This document shows, piece by piece, positions 33,665-42,353 of a stretch of 64,000 nt of DNA (position 1 is the first letter of the stretch; each line of letters starts with the position of its first letter). The notes under the pieces are model-generated. The model was not told the origin of the DNA. It ran no database searches and saw only the letters and a list, made by a program, of their open reading frames with translations. The stretch comes from an uncultured Muribaculaceae bacterium (GTDB taxonomy: Bacteria > Bacteroidota > Bacteroidia > Bacteroidales > Muribaculaceae), in assembly GCA_905233915.1 (NCBI GenBank), contig CAJOFM010000001.1, forward strand, positions 333,492 to 397,491. Reading direction: 5' to 3'. The translations under genes were made by a program, and so were the position numbers.

Positions 33665-35056
33665 TTAGAACTCGGCGTTGTTAGGCGTGCGCGGGAACGG
33701 AATGACGTCACGGATGTTGGCCATGCCGGTCACGAACAGGATGAGGCGCTCAAAGCCCAGGCCGAAGCCGCTGTGAGGTACGGTGCCGAAACGGCGGGTG
33801 TCGAGATACCACCACATGTCCTTCATGGGGATGCCGCGGCGCTCGATTTCGCTCATCAGCTTGTCGTAGTCGGCCTCGCGTTCGCTGCCACCGATGATTT
33901 CGCCAATCATGGGGAACAGCACGTCCATGGCGCGCACGGTCTTGCCGTCCTCGTTCTGCTTCATGTAGAAGGCCTTAATCTCACGCGGGTAGTCGGTGAG
34001 GATGACGGGGCGCTTGAAGTGCTCCTCAACAAGGTAACGCTCGTGTTCGCTCTGCAGGTCCACACCCCACTCAACGGGGAATTCAAATTTCTTCTTGGCC
34101 TGCTTCAGAATCTCGATGCCCTCGGTGTAGGTGAGGCGCACGAACGGCTCTTTCAATACGCTGTGCAGACGGTCGATCAGCGTGTTGTCATACATCTTGT
34201 TCAGGAACTCGATGTCCTCCTGGCAATGCTCCAGCGCGTAGTTGACGCAGAACTTGATGAACTCCTCGGCCAGGTCCATGTTATCGGTGATGTCATAGAA
34301 GGCCATCTCGGGCTCAATCATCCAGAACTCTGCCAAGTGGCGGGGAGTGTTGCTGTTCTCGGCGCGGAAGGTGGGACCAAACGTGTAGATGGCACCCAGG
34401 GCGGTGGCGCCCAGCTCACCCTCGAGCTGACCCGATACGGTCAGACTCGTGGATTTGCCGAAAAAGTCCTTCGAGTAGTCGGTCTTGCCGTCCTCGGTCT
34501 TGGGCAGGTCGCCCAGGTCGAGGGTGGTCACCTGGAACATGTCGCCGGCACCCTCGCAGTCGCTGGCGGTGATAAGCGGCGTGTGCAGATAGAAGAATCC
34601 TTTCTCGTTAAAGAACTTGTGGATGGCAAATGCCAAGTGGTGACGAATGCGGAACACAGCGCCAAAGGTGTTGGTGCGCATGCGCAGGTGAGCCTTGGTG
34701 CGCAGGAACTCCAGCGTGTGGCCTTTCTTCTGCATGGGATAGTCGTCGGCACATGTGCCATAAATCTCGATGCTCTGAGCCTGGACTTCGACGCTCTGGC
34801 CCTTGCCCTGTGACTGGACGAGCAGTCCCTCGACGTGCAGGCTGGCGCCTGTGGTGATGGGACGCAACTCCTCCTCGCTGAATTTCTCCAGATCAACAAC
34901 GATTTGCAGGTTGTTGATGGTGGAGCCGTCGTTCAAAGCGACAAACTGCACAAACTTGTTTCCACGTCGGCTGCGTACCCAGCCCTTGACACACACCTGT
35001 TGACCCACCAGTGCGGGATCAAAGATATCGACGATTTTTGTACGTTTCAATGACAT
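33665..35056 (-). CDS. asnS: asparagine--tRNA ligase
   Basis: 463 aa class IIb synthetase. The N-terminal OB-fold (about 15-110) binds the anticodon: [19 protein letters not shown]. The catalytic domain has [10 protein letters not shown] near 204, motif 2 [22 protein letters not shown] near 230, and motif 3 [15 protein letters not shown] near 435. The Asn form is supported by the typical [17 protein letters not shown] segment. Length and order are normal. It is convergent with the PPIase gene. The upstream spacer holds an inverted repeat at 35087-35172. Confidence 0.96.
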   Translation of the reverse strand: MSLKRTKIVDIFDPALVGQQVCVKGWVRSRRGNKFVQFVALNDGSTINNLQIVVDLEKFSEEELRPITTGASLHVEGLLVQSQGKGQSVEVQAQSIEIYGTCADDYPMQKKGHTLEFLRTKAHLRMRTNTFGAVFRIRHHLAFAIHKFFNEKGFFYLHTPLITASDCEGAGDMFQVTTLDLGDLPKTEDGKTDYSKDFFGKSTSLTVSGQLEGELGATALGAIYTFGPTFRAENSNTPRHLAEFWMIEPEMAFYDITDNMDLAEEFIKFCVNYALEHCQEDIEFLNKMYDNTLIDRLHSVLKEPFVRLTYTEGIEILKQAKKKFEFPVEWGVDLQSEHERYLVEEHFKRPVILTDYPREIKAFYMKQNEDGKTVRAMDVLFPMIGEIIGGSEREADYDKLMSEIERRGIPMKDMWWYLDTRRFGTVPHSGFGLGFERLILFVTGMANIRDVIPFPRTPNNAEF

Positions 35057-35086
35057 TATTCAGTTGTTTTTTGTACTGAAAAAAAA

Positions 35087-35172
35087 CACGCTAAGTCGCT
35101 AAAGCAAATATTAACCCTAAAACTTAAGAGAGATGAAACTCAAGAAATCTCTATGAATAGCGTCTTAGCGTG
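35087..35172. repeat. imperfect inverted repeat with CGCTAAG units
   Basis: CACGCTAAGTCGCTA (35087-35101) is the inverse complement of 35158-35172 with one mismatch. Inside, AGAGAT and ATCTCT form a smaller pair. It fills the gap between rluB-like and asnS genes, so on the - strand it could fold as a terminator or processing hairpin. A related direct copy, CACGCTAAGACGCTAAGG, is at 62801. Confidence 0.7.
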
Positions 35173-35191
35173 AATTTGTTTTCGGTGTTTA

Positions 35192-36688
35192 TTATTCAAA
35201 TGAGTTTTGCTTCAAGAAGTTCACCTCTTCCTGGGTCAGGTAACGCCAGCGACCACGGGGCAGGTTCTTCTTGGTGAGACCGGCAAAGTAAACGCGGTCG
35301 AGTTTCACTACGTGGTAACCCAGTGTCTCAAAGATGCGGCGAACGATGCGGTTGCGGCCCGAGTGGATCTCAATACCAGCCTGCTTGCGGTCGGTGGGAG
35401 AAACGTAGCTCACGGCGTCGGCGTGGATGGGGCCGTCATCGAGCTCAACGCCGTCGGCGATGTGCTGCATGTCCTCCTCGCTGATGGGCTTATCGGTCCA
35501 TACCTGGTAGATTTTCTTCTTCACATACTGCGGGTGTGCGAGCTTGGCGGCTAGGTCGCCGTCGTTGGTGAGCAGGAGCACACCGGTAGTGTTGCGGTCC
35601 AGACGTCCCACGGGATAGATGCGCTCTTCACAGGCGCCCTTCACGAGGTCCATGACGGTCTTGCGGCCGTTGGGGTCATCGCTGGTGGTCACACAGTCCT
35701 TGGGCTTATTAAGCAGGATGTAGCACTTCTTCTCGGTGGTCACCACCTTGTCGTTATATTCCACGATATCCTTGGGGGTGATCTTCATGCCAAGCTCGGT
35801 AACGACATTGCCGTTGACCTTGACAAGGCCTTTCTGGATATATTCGTCAGCCACACGGCGCGAGCAGATGCCGGCGTTGGCCATGAACTTGTTCAAGCGA
35901 ACCTCCATGTTGGGGTCGATAGCGGGCTCCTCATAGATGACGCGCTGGGGCTTAGGGGTAAAGCGCATCTGGGGCTTGGGGCCTTGGCGCTTGGGACGTT
36001 GCTGCTGATAGCCGCCGGGACGCTGCTGATAGCCACCAGGACGCTGCTGATAGCCGCCCTGACGCTGCTGGTAGCCGCCCTGACGCTGCTGATAGCCGCC
36101 CTGACGCTGCTGATAGCCACCCTGACGGGGTTGGTAGCCACCCTGGCGGGGCTGATAGCCACCCTGGCGGGGCTGATAACCACCCTGGCGGGGCTGATAA
36201 CCACCCTGACGGGGCTGGTAACCACCCTGACGGGGCTGATAACCACCCTGACGGGGCTGGTAGCCACCCTGACGGGGCTGATAGCCGCCCTGCTGTTCGG
36301 GATTCATTGCGCCCTCGGCATTGGGATCTTGCTCTCCATTGGCCTGAGGTTGCTGGTAGCGCTGCTGGTAACCACCTTGACGCTGCTGGTAACCGCCCTG
36401 ACGTTGATACTGATAGCCGCCCTGGCGCTGGTAACCACCTTGACGCTGGTAACCGCCCTGACGCTGCTGATAGCCTTGACGGGGTTGATAGCCTCCCTGA
36501 TGGGGCTGATAACCTTCCTGTAGATTGTAACCCTCGGAGTTATTTGTGTCTTCACCTCCCTGGTTGGGCTCGTGGGCGCTGTATTCTACTTTCTCATAGC
36601 GTCCATTCTCCATGTTCTCATCAAGATTGCCATTGGCATTGCTCTCTCCGATTCTGGGCCTCTTGGGTTTTTTCAAATTCTCGTCCAT
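35192..36688 (-). CDS. 23S rRNA pseudouridine synthase (RluB/RsuA family) with long GGYQPRQ-repeat N-terminal domain
   Basis: 498 aa. The C-terminal half is a normal RluB/RsuA enzyme: S4 RNA-binding domain (about 262-320) with NKFMANAGICSRRVADEYI, then the synthase domain with catalytic Asp in YPVGRLDRNTTGVLLLTNDG (near 362) and GRNRIVRRIFETLGYHV. The first 250 residues are low-complexity: an acidic/polar start, an imperfect GGYQRQ block, an acidic break (PQANGEQDPNAEGAMNPEQQ), then 13 heptads GGYQPRQ (8), GGYQQRQ (3) and GGYQQRP (2). It is rich in Gly, Tyr, Gln and Arg, a disordered RNA-binding-like composition. Family members elsewhere are about 240-300 aa, so the tail doubles the size. Confidence 0.93.
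   Translation of the reverse strand: MDENLKKPKRPRIGESNANGNLDENMENGRYEKVEYSAHEPNQGGEDTNNSEGYNLQEGYQPHQGGYQPRQGYQQRQGGYQRQGGYQRQGGYQYQRQGGYQQRQGGYQQRYQQPQANGEQDPNAEGAMNPEQQGGYQPRQGGYQPRQGGYQPRQGGYQPRQGGYQPRQGGYQPRQGGYQPRQGGYQPRQGGYQQRQGGYQQRQGGYQQRQGGYQQRPGGYQQRPGGYQQQRPKRQGPKPQMRFTPKPQRVIYEEPAIDPNMEVRLNKFMANAGICSRRVADEYIQKGLVKVNGNVVTELGMKITPKDIVEYNDKVVTTEKKCYILLNKPKDCVTTSDDPNGRKTVMDLVKGACEERIYPVGRLDRNTTGVLLLTNDGDLAAKLAHPQYVKKKIYQVWTDKPISEEDMQHIADGVELDDGPIHADAVSYVSPTDRKQAGIEIHSGRNRIVRRIFETLGYHVVKLDRVYFAGLTKKNLPRGRWRYLTQEEVNFLKQNSFE
35998..36292. repeat. 21-bp coding tandem repeat in the pseudouridine synthase gene
   Basis: About 14 copies of a 21-bp unit encoding GGY-Q-[PQ]-R-[QP] in perfect phase. 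Synonymous and non-synonymous variants (GGCTGATA, GGCTGGTA) are mixed. A more irregular set lies at 36350-36510. It is likely to change in copy number by slippage without breaking the frame. Confidence 0.95.
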
Positions 36689-36810
36689 CGTGTCAAATTG
36701 TTTTTGTGTTGAACTGTTGATTTTTCGCCTTTATTTCATTAATGATTAGTTGCCTCGCGGCCGTTCATCAAATCAGTAATACTGAAATAATTGATTCTTA
36801 ATTCTTTATG

Positions 36811-36888
36811 TGGTGGGCAGTGAGGGATTCGAACCCCCGACCCTCTGCTTGTAAGGCAGATGCTCTGAACCAACTGCGCTAACTGCCC
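36811..36888 (-). tRNA. tRNA-Val (anticodon UAC)
   Basis: On the - strand GGGCAGT begins the acceptor stem, pairing with ACTGCCC before the discriminator A and an encoded CCA (36811-36813). The anticodon arm is TCTGC-CTTACAA-GCAGA, giving anticodon TAC. The T-loop TTCGAAT is present. Length 78 with CCA. A consensus promoter is just upstream. Confidence 0.96.
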
Positions 36889-36922
36889 ATGCTGATAGAA
36901 GCATGATTTTCTAAAAGTGCCG

Positions 36923-36954
36923 CAAAATTACGCTAAACTTTCCTATTTCCCAAA
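36923..36954 (-). promoter_or_regulatory. promoter of tRNA-Val
   Basis: On the - strand TTTG (complement of 36951-36954), 20 nt, TAATTTTG (complement of 36923-36930), about 34 nt before the tRNA. It may also drive the rluB-like gene downstream. Confidence 0.82.
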
Positions 36955-36973
36955 CTTTTAGAAAAAATTATTG

Positions 36974-37010
36974 TTAAAACAAAACCTGGAGCGCCAATCG
37001 GTGCTCCAGG
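36974..37010 (-). terminator. intrinsic terminator of mdh
   Basis: CCTGGAGCGCC (36985-36995) pairs with 37000-37010 (one G-T pair), loop AATC. On the - strand it is followed by TTTTGTTTTAAC. Confidence 0.88.
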
Positions 37011-37041
37011 CCTGATGTCACTTGATAACCAACCTCGGTAA

Positions 37042-38031
37042 TTACAGGTTGGGATTGATCTTGTTCCACTCGCTGATGGGGGGCACGATGCCCAGCTCTA
37101 CCAGCTCGTCGCGCATCTTGCACAGGTGCTCGTAGCTGGCGTCAAGCTTAGCGTTCTCCGAGGGCAGGCCCTGGGGTACCTTGAAGGAAGCACCATTCTC
37201 GTCGAGGGTGGTGTCCATTGCCATCATGATGTGGTTGTACTTGTCGTTGCAAACGTAGGTGCCAACGGGGAAGCGGAACTTCTCGCCACCCATTGCAGCA
37301 CGAATCATCTCTACCGACAGGTAAGCGGGGCTCTGGAACGAGCTGCGGCCACGCAGCTTGATGATCTGTGCGCCACCCTTGGTGACGTCGGTCTTCATCT
37401 GCTCCCATTCCTCGGCGGGGAATTCGGGGGTGCCGACAATGTCGGTCAACTTGCGGCCATCAATCTCAACATGGCTGCCGAATACGGCCATCTGCTCACC
37501 ATGGCCGCCATAGGTAGCGCAACCGGTGATTTCGCTCTGCATCACGCCGAACTTCTTGGCCAGGGCGCTCTGCAAGCGGGTGGTGTCGAGGGCTGCGAGG
37601 GTGGTTACCTGGCAGGGCTTCAAGCCGCTGTACAGCAAGGTAACCAGACCCGTCAGGTCGGCGGGGTTGAAGATGATGACGACATGCTTCACGTCGGGGC
37701 AGTAGGTCTTGATGTCCTTGCCCAGACCCTCGGCGATCTCGCAGTTGCCCTTGAGCAGGTCCTCGCGGGTCATACCGTCCTTGCGGGGTGCGCCACCGCT
37801 CGAGATGATGTATTTAGCATCGGTAAAGGCTTCTTTGACATCGGTGGTAGCGACGATATTCACATCGCCGAAACCGCTCTGGCGCATTTCCTCGGCCACG
37901 CCCTCGGGCGAGAACACGTCATAGAGGCAGATGTTTGTTGTCAAGCCCATCATCAGGGCCGTCTGTACCATGTTTGAACCGATCATGCCAGCAGCGCCGA
38001 CGATGACCAATTTGTCATTTGTTAATGCCAT
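37042..38031 (-). CDS. mdh: malate dehydrogenase
   Basis: 329 aa NAD-dependent enzyme, interconverting malate and oxaloacetate; in fermenting Bacteroidales it works in the reductive branch to fumarate and succinate. Rossmann motif VGAAGMIGSN near 12, substrate-binding Arg in GGAPRKDGMTREDL near 82-90, NPAD near 122, and catalytic His in CATYGGHGEQM near 175. The sequence is of the Bacteroidota malate/lactate dehydrogenase type. It has its own consensus promoter and terminator and so is monocistronic. Confidence 0.94.
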   Translation of the reverse strand: MALTNDKLVIVGAAGMIGSNMVQTALMMGLTTNICLYDVFSPEGVAEEMRQSGFGDVNIVATTDVKEAFTDAKYIISSGGAPRKDGMTREDLLKGNCEIAEGLGKDIKTYCPDVKHVVIIFNPADLTGLVTLLYSGLKPCQVTTLAALDTTRLQSALAKKFGVMQSEITGCATYGGHGEQMAVFGSHVEIDGRKLTDIVGTPEFPAEEWEQMKTDVTKGGAQIIKLRGRSSFQSPAYLSVEMIRAAMGGEKFRFPVGTYVCNDKYNHIMMAMDTTLDENGASFKVPQGLPSENAKLDASYEHLCKMRDELVELGIVPPISEWNKINPNL

Positions 38032-38084
38032 AATGTTATGTTTTTAAAATGTTGTGTTAACACTAAGTTGAAATTTTACCAGTG

Positions 38085-38115
38085 CAAAGGTACTCTTTTT
38101 TACACATTGCTACAA
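38085..38115 (-). promoter_or_regulatory. promoter of mdh
   Basis: On the - strand TTG (complement of 38113-38115), 20 nt, TACCTTTG (complement of 38085-38092), about 54 nt before the ATG. Confidence 0.82.
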
Positions 38116-38177
38116 GCAAAATGCAACATATAATGATTAAATATTGTGAAATTAGCCGCTGCCCGTGACAAAATGAC

Positions 38178-38185
38178 TACCTTTG
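38178..38185 (+). promoter_or_regulatory. putative -7 element of recR
   Basis: TACCTTTG, 22 nt before the recR ATG. No TTG at the usual spacing upstream. Divergent from the mdh promoter. Confidence 0.55.
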
Positions 38186-38207
38186 CCTTCATAATCACGA
38201 TAAAGTA

Positions 38208-38837
38208 ATGGAACAGGAATTTGCTTCACGGTTGTTGGAAACGGCGGTCACCGAGTTCGCTAAGTTGCCGGGAATTGGGCGCAAGACAGCGCTTCGCCTC
38301 GTGCTGCATCTGCTCAAGCAGGACGAGCAGGAGGCGGTCAACTTTGGCGAGGCAATCATCAAGCTGCGTCGCGAAATCCGTTACTGTAAGGTGTGCCATA
38401 ACATCAGCGAGACCGAGGTGTGCCCCATTTGCGGCAACCCGTCGCGTGACGCCTCAACAATCTGTGTGGTGGAGAACGTCAAGGACGTGATGAGCATCGA
38501 GAACACCCACCAGCACCACGGCCTCTACCATGTGCTGGGCGGACTCATCTCGCCCATGGATGGTATCGGGCCCGCTGATATCGAGGTGGATAGCCTCGAA
38601 GAACGTGTAAAAGCTGGCGGCATCAAGGAAGTCATTTTGGCTCTGAGTGCGACGATGGAAGGCGATACAACCAACTTCTACATTTTCCGCCGCTTGGCAC
38701 CATATCCCGATGTGAAAATCACCATTTTGGCACGAGGCGTCAGCGTCGGTAACGAGATTGAGTACACTGATGAGCTGACCTTGGGCCGCAGCATCATGAA
38801 CCGCACCCTCTTCAGCGACACCTTTCACAAGGAGTAA
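38208..38837 (+). CDS. recR: recombination mediator RecR
   Basis: 209 aa. Acts with RecO and RecF to load RecA on single-stranded gaps. The N-terminal helix-hairpin-helix [20 protein letters not shown] is at residues about 14-33. The zinc finger [16 protein letters not shown] is at 58-73. The Toprim domain has [15 protein letters not shown] and the [11 protein letters not shown] segment, and [18 protein letters not shown] near the end. Size is normal. It is followed by a small unassigned gene. Confidence 0.95.
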   Translation: MEQEFASRLLETAVTEFAKLPGIGRKTALRLVLHLLKQDEQEAVNFGEAIIKLRREIRYCKVCHNISETEVCPICGNPSRDASTICVVENVKDVMSIENTHQHHGLYHVLGGLISPMDGIGPADIEVDSLEERVKAGGIKEVILALSATMEGDTTNFYIFRRLAPYPDVKITILARGVSVGNEIEYTDELTLGRSIMNRTLFSDTFHKE

Positions 38838-38940
38838 TACGCGTTTTTTTACCGCACTAACGCCTTCAATTCGTGAAATAAGGGATAATAATGAGTGCGG
38901 ATGCCAAATTAGTAAAATTTGTGTAATTCGTAGTTTTAAT

Positions 38941-39078
38941 ATGGCTGACAACGATTTTGCATACCGCCAGGAGGACGCCGAGAAACGCCGTCGTCGCCGC
39001 GAGCAGGAACGGCAGCGCCGCCTGCGCCATGCCCGCGAGGAATACATCAAAAAGAAAAACCAGAAAGAAGACCTCTGA
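38941..39078 (+). CDS. small basic helical protein (45 aa)
   Basis: A 45-codon frame starting ATG-GCT, encoding MADNDFAYRQEDAEKRRRRR and then an Arg/Glu/Lys-rich helix ending KKKNQKEDL. It would be a single charged amphipathic helix. The frame fills the space between recR and an intrinsic terminator that starts 20 nt after its stop, which supports its being a real gene. A loose promoter-like TAAAATTTG is at 38913-38921 (one base too long). Function unknown; not a recognised ribosomal protein. Confidence 0.55.
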   Translation: MADNDFAYRQEDAEKRRRRREQERQRRLRHAREEYIKKKNQKEDL

Positions 39079-39097
39079 AGAGTTCTAAGGGAATAAG

Positions 39098-39140
39098 AAA
39101 TCGACTCAAGTATCTAATACTGAGTCGATTTCTGTATTTT
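39098..39140. terminator. terminator after the 45-aa gene
   Basis: AAATCGACTCA (39098-39108) pairs with TGAGTCGATTT (39121-39131), followed by CTGTATTTT. It lies between convergent genes. Confidence 0.85.
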
Positions 39141-39150
39141 GGTCGATATT

Positions 39151-40092
39151 CTATTGGTTGTTTTTATTGTCTGACATGTTGTCGGCGAGGGCGAGGACTT
39201 GGTTGGTGAAGTCGTCGGGTGGGAGGGTACTGGAAAGCCAGTGGATTGGGGTGCCACGCTTTTCCATGCCGCGGAACCAGGTCATCTGGCGTTTGGCGAA
39301 CTGGTGGATGGCGATTTCCAACTGGCGGAACATTTCTTCCTTACTTAATTGGCCGATGACGTGCTGGGTGACGAATTTGTATTCCAGGCCGTAGTAAATC
39401 AGGTCCTCGGGATCAATGCCCTCGTCGATGAGACGGCGCACTTCATCAATCATTCCCTCGTCAAGACGGGCGCGCAGGCGGCGGCTGATGCGTTCGCGTC
39501 GTGTGTCGCGGTCCACCTCCACACCGATAACCAGCGCATTCTCCATGGGGTGGGGCTCTGTTAAGGCTTTGAGCTCGGGATGCGCCTCGTAGTAGCGGCA
39601 AATCTCGATGGCGCGTGTGGCGCGTGCCACTGTATCGATATCGCTGTTGTTGCGCAGGGTCTTCATCGTCTTGAGCAGGGCGGTAAGTTCTTCTAGCGAC
39701 TTGCCCGCCAACTCAGTCCGCAACTCCTCGTTGCGGGGAACGGGCGGCAGTTTGATGCCCTTGACCACCGTCTCGACATACATGCCTGTGCCGCCACACA
39801 TGATGACGGGTTTTCCCCTGCGACGGATGTCGTCATAGACCCGCTCAAAGTCCTCAAGGAATTCATACAAGCTATAGCGGTAGCCTGCAGGACGGATGTC
39901 GATGAGGTGATAAGGCACACCGTCATACTCGGCCAGGTCCTTGCCCGTGCCGATGTCCATGCCGAGGTATATCTGTCGCGAGTCGGCGCTGATGATTTCA
40001 CCGCCAATCGTCTTCGCCAGATGCACCGCACGCGCCGTCTTGCCCGTCGCCGTCGGCCCCGTCACCACAAAAAACACATCTTTATAGTCCAT
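39151..40092 (-). CDS. miaA: tRNA dimethylallyltransferase
   Basis: 313 aa. Transfers a dimethylallyl group to A37 of tRNAs reading UNN codons. P-loop GPTATGKTARAVHLAK near 13. Then SADSRQIYLGMDIGTGKDL, and GGTGMYVETVVKG near 101. A later GVEVDRDTRRERISRR and the FAKRQMTWFRGM motif near 270 are typical of MiaA. Length is normal. The gene lies downstream of the DPP-IV-type peptidase gene on the same strand, separated by a repeat of CTAGATAATCTAG-like units (40094-40140). Confidence 0.93.
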   Translation of the reverse strand: MDYKDVFFVVTGPTATGKTARAVHLAKTIGGEIISADSRQIYLGMDIGTGKDLAEYDGVPYHLIDIRPAGYRYSLYEFLEDFERVYDDIRRRGKPVIMCGGTGMYVETVVKGIKLPPVPRNEELRTELAGKSLEELTALLKTMKTLRNNSDIDTVARATRAIEICRYYEAHPELKALTEPHPMENALVIGVEVDRDTRRERISRRLRARLDEGMIDEVRRLIDEGIDPEDLIYYGLEYKFVTQHVIGQLSKEEMFRQLEIAIHQFAKRQMTWFRGMEKRGTPIHWLSSTLPPDDFTNQVLALADNMSDNKNNQ

Positions 40093-40093
40093 T

Positions 40094-40140
40094 TCTCTAA
40101 CTAGAGGATCTAGATAATCTAGTAAATCTAGAAATTTGGA
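40094..40140. repeat. short CTAGA-type intergenic repeat
   Basis: ATCTAGATA, ATCTAGTAA and ATCTAGAAA follow each other as 9-bp variants between miaA and the peptidase gene. This may be another form of the degenerate intergenic arrays. Confidence 0.6.
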
Positions 40141-40143
40141 ATC

Positions 40144-42312
40144 TTACTTCAGGTACTGGTCGTAGAACTCGAGGGCGCGCTTGTAGACCACGTAGCGGGC
40201 CGAGCAGTCGCGGATGCTGTGGTTCATGTTGGGGAACACCATCATGTCGCATGTGCGGTTCATGTCCACCAGTTTGGATACATACTGCATCGAGTTGACA
40301 ATGTGCACGTTATCATCAGCACTGCCGAACATGATGAGCACGCGGCCGTTAAGGTTTTCGGCGCGGTTCAGCGGGAAGTTGCTGTAACCTTCGGGGTTTT
40401 CTTGGGGCGTGCGCATGTAGCGCTCGGTATAAATGCTGTCATAGAAACGCCAAGTGGTAACCGGGGCGATGCTCACGCCGCAAGCGTAGTTGCTGCCCGG
40501 TTCACTCATCGCCATCAGCGTTTGGAAACCGCCATAGCTCCAGCCCATAATACCAATGTGGTCAGCGTCCACCCAGGGTTGCTCGGCCATGTACTTGGCG
40601 GCGGCAACAGCATCCTCGGTTTCGTATTTACCCAGGTTCAGGTAAGTAATGGACTCAAAGTCCTTGCCGCGGAAACCGGTGCCTCGGCTATCTACCTCGA
40701 CAACGATATAGCCCTCGCTGGCAAAATACTGTTCCCATCCCATGCGCCACTTGTTGAGCACTTCCTGCGAGCCGGGACCGTTATAGTGCTCCATGATGAC
40801 CGGATACTTCTTGTTTTGGTCGAAGTTTGTTGGCTTAATCATGTATCCATTAAGGATATATCCGTCGTGTTCCATTGTAAAGAACTCTTTCTTGGGGACA
40901 TCGACAGCTGTATAGCGGCGGGCATACGCCTCGTTGAGCTGCAAATCGCGCACACGCTTGCCTTTTCGGTCGTAAATTCGGTACTGATCAGGAGTGTTAG
41001 CATCGCTGTAACGGCCTACATAATAGCTAAAGTCTCCATTGAAGATTGCAGACGCAGTTCCTTGACCATCAATGGTTGACGGAGCAAGACGTTTTACTTT
41101 CCCTTTTGTGTCAACATACTCGATGACGCGGTTAAGCGGGCCGCAAGAAGCCTGGTAGTAAAAACGCTTGGTCATCTTGTCGTAGCCGTAGAACTGTGAG
41201 ATGATGCGCTCATTGTCGTTGGTTAGTTGGCGAATCAAGTTTCCGTCCAGATCATACTGGTAAAGCTGCATGTAGCCAGAACGTTCGCTTGGGATAACGA
41301 AAAACTTGTCTTCATACTGCACTTGCTGGGAGGTTTCGGCGTCCACCCAGGTGTTGGAAGTTTCGTGATAAACTTGTTTGGCGTCGCCGGTCATGGGATT
41401 GACGGCGTAGATGCGCAGGTCGTTCTGGTGGCGGTTCAAGCGCTGCACCATCAGGCGTTGCGGATCGGGGCTAAAGGTGATGTGGCACACGTAATCCTCC
41501 TCGTCGAGCGGCACGTTGAGCTTCTTGAATGTGCCGTCCACCACGTCATAGCAATGTACGGTCACGATAGAGTTCTTTTCTCCGGCAACGGGATACTTAA
41601 AGTCGTAGCGGCCAGGGTATAAGGCATACTCATCCTTGGGGTTGCAGGTGCCCTGGTAGATAACCATCGATGCCATCTTGACCTGGCTCTCGTCCCAGCG
41701 CAGGAAGGCCAGCGAGCGGCTGTCGCTCGACCAGTTGAGCGTGTTGAGCATGCCCAGCTCTTCCTGATAAACCCAGTCGGGGACGCCGTAGATGATTTTG
41801 TTCCTCTCGCCGTCTTGGGTTACCTGCACGGTAGTGCCGTCAATGAGGTTGCGCACATACACGTTGTTGCCCTTGACGTAGGCCACGCGCTTGCCGTCGG
41901 GCGATAAGGTAGCGATTTCCTCACCGCCGCCGTCACTAAGCGACTTCATGGTTTTATTCTTGAGGTCATAGACGTAGTAATCAGCGCTAAAGCTATAGCG
42001 GTATATCTCCTGCGAGTTGTTCCACAACAGCACATAGGCGCCGTCTGCTGTTACCTCAAAATCGTCCCAACCCGTCACCAGCTCGTTGCTCGTGTCGAGA
42101 AGCACGCTTTCATCACCCTTGGCATAGCCGATGCGCATGATTGCATTGCCGTCGTCACTCAGGCGGTAAAAGTAGCGTCCGTCGTTCTTGGCGGGCTGCA
42201 TGGCGCCAATACCACGTGGGGAGTTTCCACGCAATACACATTCCTCAAGTGTTAATGCATCGGCGCTAATTGCAATCGTTAATGTTATGAGTGTTAATAA
42301 TATCTTTTTCAT
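40144..42312 (-). CDS. dipeptidyl-peptidase IV-type serine peptidase (S9B)
   Basis: 722 aa from the ATG at 42310-42312, which begins a signal peptide (MKKILLTLITLTIAISADA). The N-terminal beta-propeller (about 40-460) precedes an alpha/beta hydrolase domain. The catalytic Ser is in GWSYGGFQTLMAM, Asp in MFGSADDNVHIVNSMQ and His in PNMNHSIRD. The substrate-anchoring double-Glu region may be QEELGMLNTLNW. Such enzymes cleave X-Pro or X-Ala dipeptides from peptides in the periplasm or at the surface, and several secreted endoproteases in this window could supply the peptides. The short AT-rich upstream spacer has no clear promoter. Confidence 0.92.
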   Translation of the reverse strand: MKKILLTLITLTIAISADALTLEECVLRGNSPRGIGAMQPAKNDGRYFYRLSDDGNAIMRIGYAKGDESVLLDTSNELVTGWDDFEVTADGAYVLLWNNSQEIYRYSFSADYYVYDLKNKTMKSLSDGGGEEIATLSPDGKRVAYVKGNNVYVRNLIDGTTVQVTQDGERNKIIYGVPDWVYQEELGMLNTLNWSSDSRSLAFLRWDESQVKMASMVIYQGTCNPKDEYALYPGRYDFKYPVAGEKNSIVTVHCYDVVDGTFKKLNVPLDEEDYVCHITFSPDPQRLMVQRLNRHQNDLRIYAVNPMTGDAKQVYHETSNTWVDAETSQQVQYEDKFFVIPSERSGYMQLYQYDLDGNLIRQLTNDNERIISQFYGYDKMTKRFYYQASCGPLNRVIEYVDTKGKVKRLAPSTIDGQGTASAIFNGDFSYYVGRYSDANTPDQYRIYDRKGKRVRDLQLNEAYARRYTAVDVPKKEFFTMEHDGYILNGYMIKPTNFDQNKKYPVIMEHYNGPGSQEVLNKWRMGWEQYFASEGYIVVEVDSRGTGFRGKDFESITYLNLGKYETEDAVAAAKYMAEQPWVDADHIGIMGWSYGGFQTLMAMSEPGSNYACGVSIAPVTTWRFYDSIYTERYMRTPQENPEGYSNFPLNRAENLNGRVLIMFGSADDNVHIVNSMQYVSKLVDMNRTCDMMVFPNMNHSIRDCSARYVVYKRALEFYDQYLK

Positions 42313-42353
42313 ATTATTAAATATCAAGATTTAAATATATTCTTTAAATAAAA

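Noticed and set aside
33620-34813. Long open frame opposite asnS (about 397 codons)
   Set aside because: Antisense to an intact tRNA synthetase with all class II motifs. Composition is Val/Leu/Gly/His-rich as expected for a shadow frame.
35998-36292. Regular DNA repeats considered as a CRISPR array
   Set aside because: Repeats are contiguous 21-bp units with no unique spacers and they are translated in frame inside a gene. No cas genes are present.
35984-36523. Leu/Thr/Ala repeat protein encoded opposite the pseudouridine synthase
   Set aside because: Its repeats follow directly from the 21-bp repeats of the real gene on the other strand. No signal or promoter.
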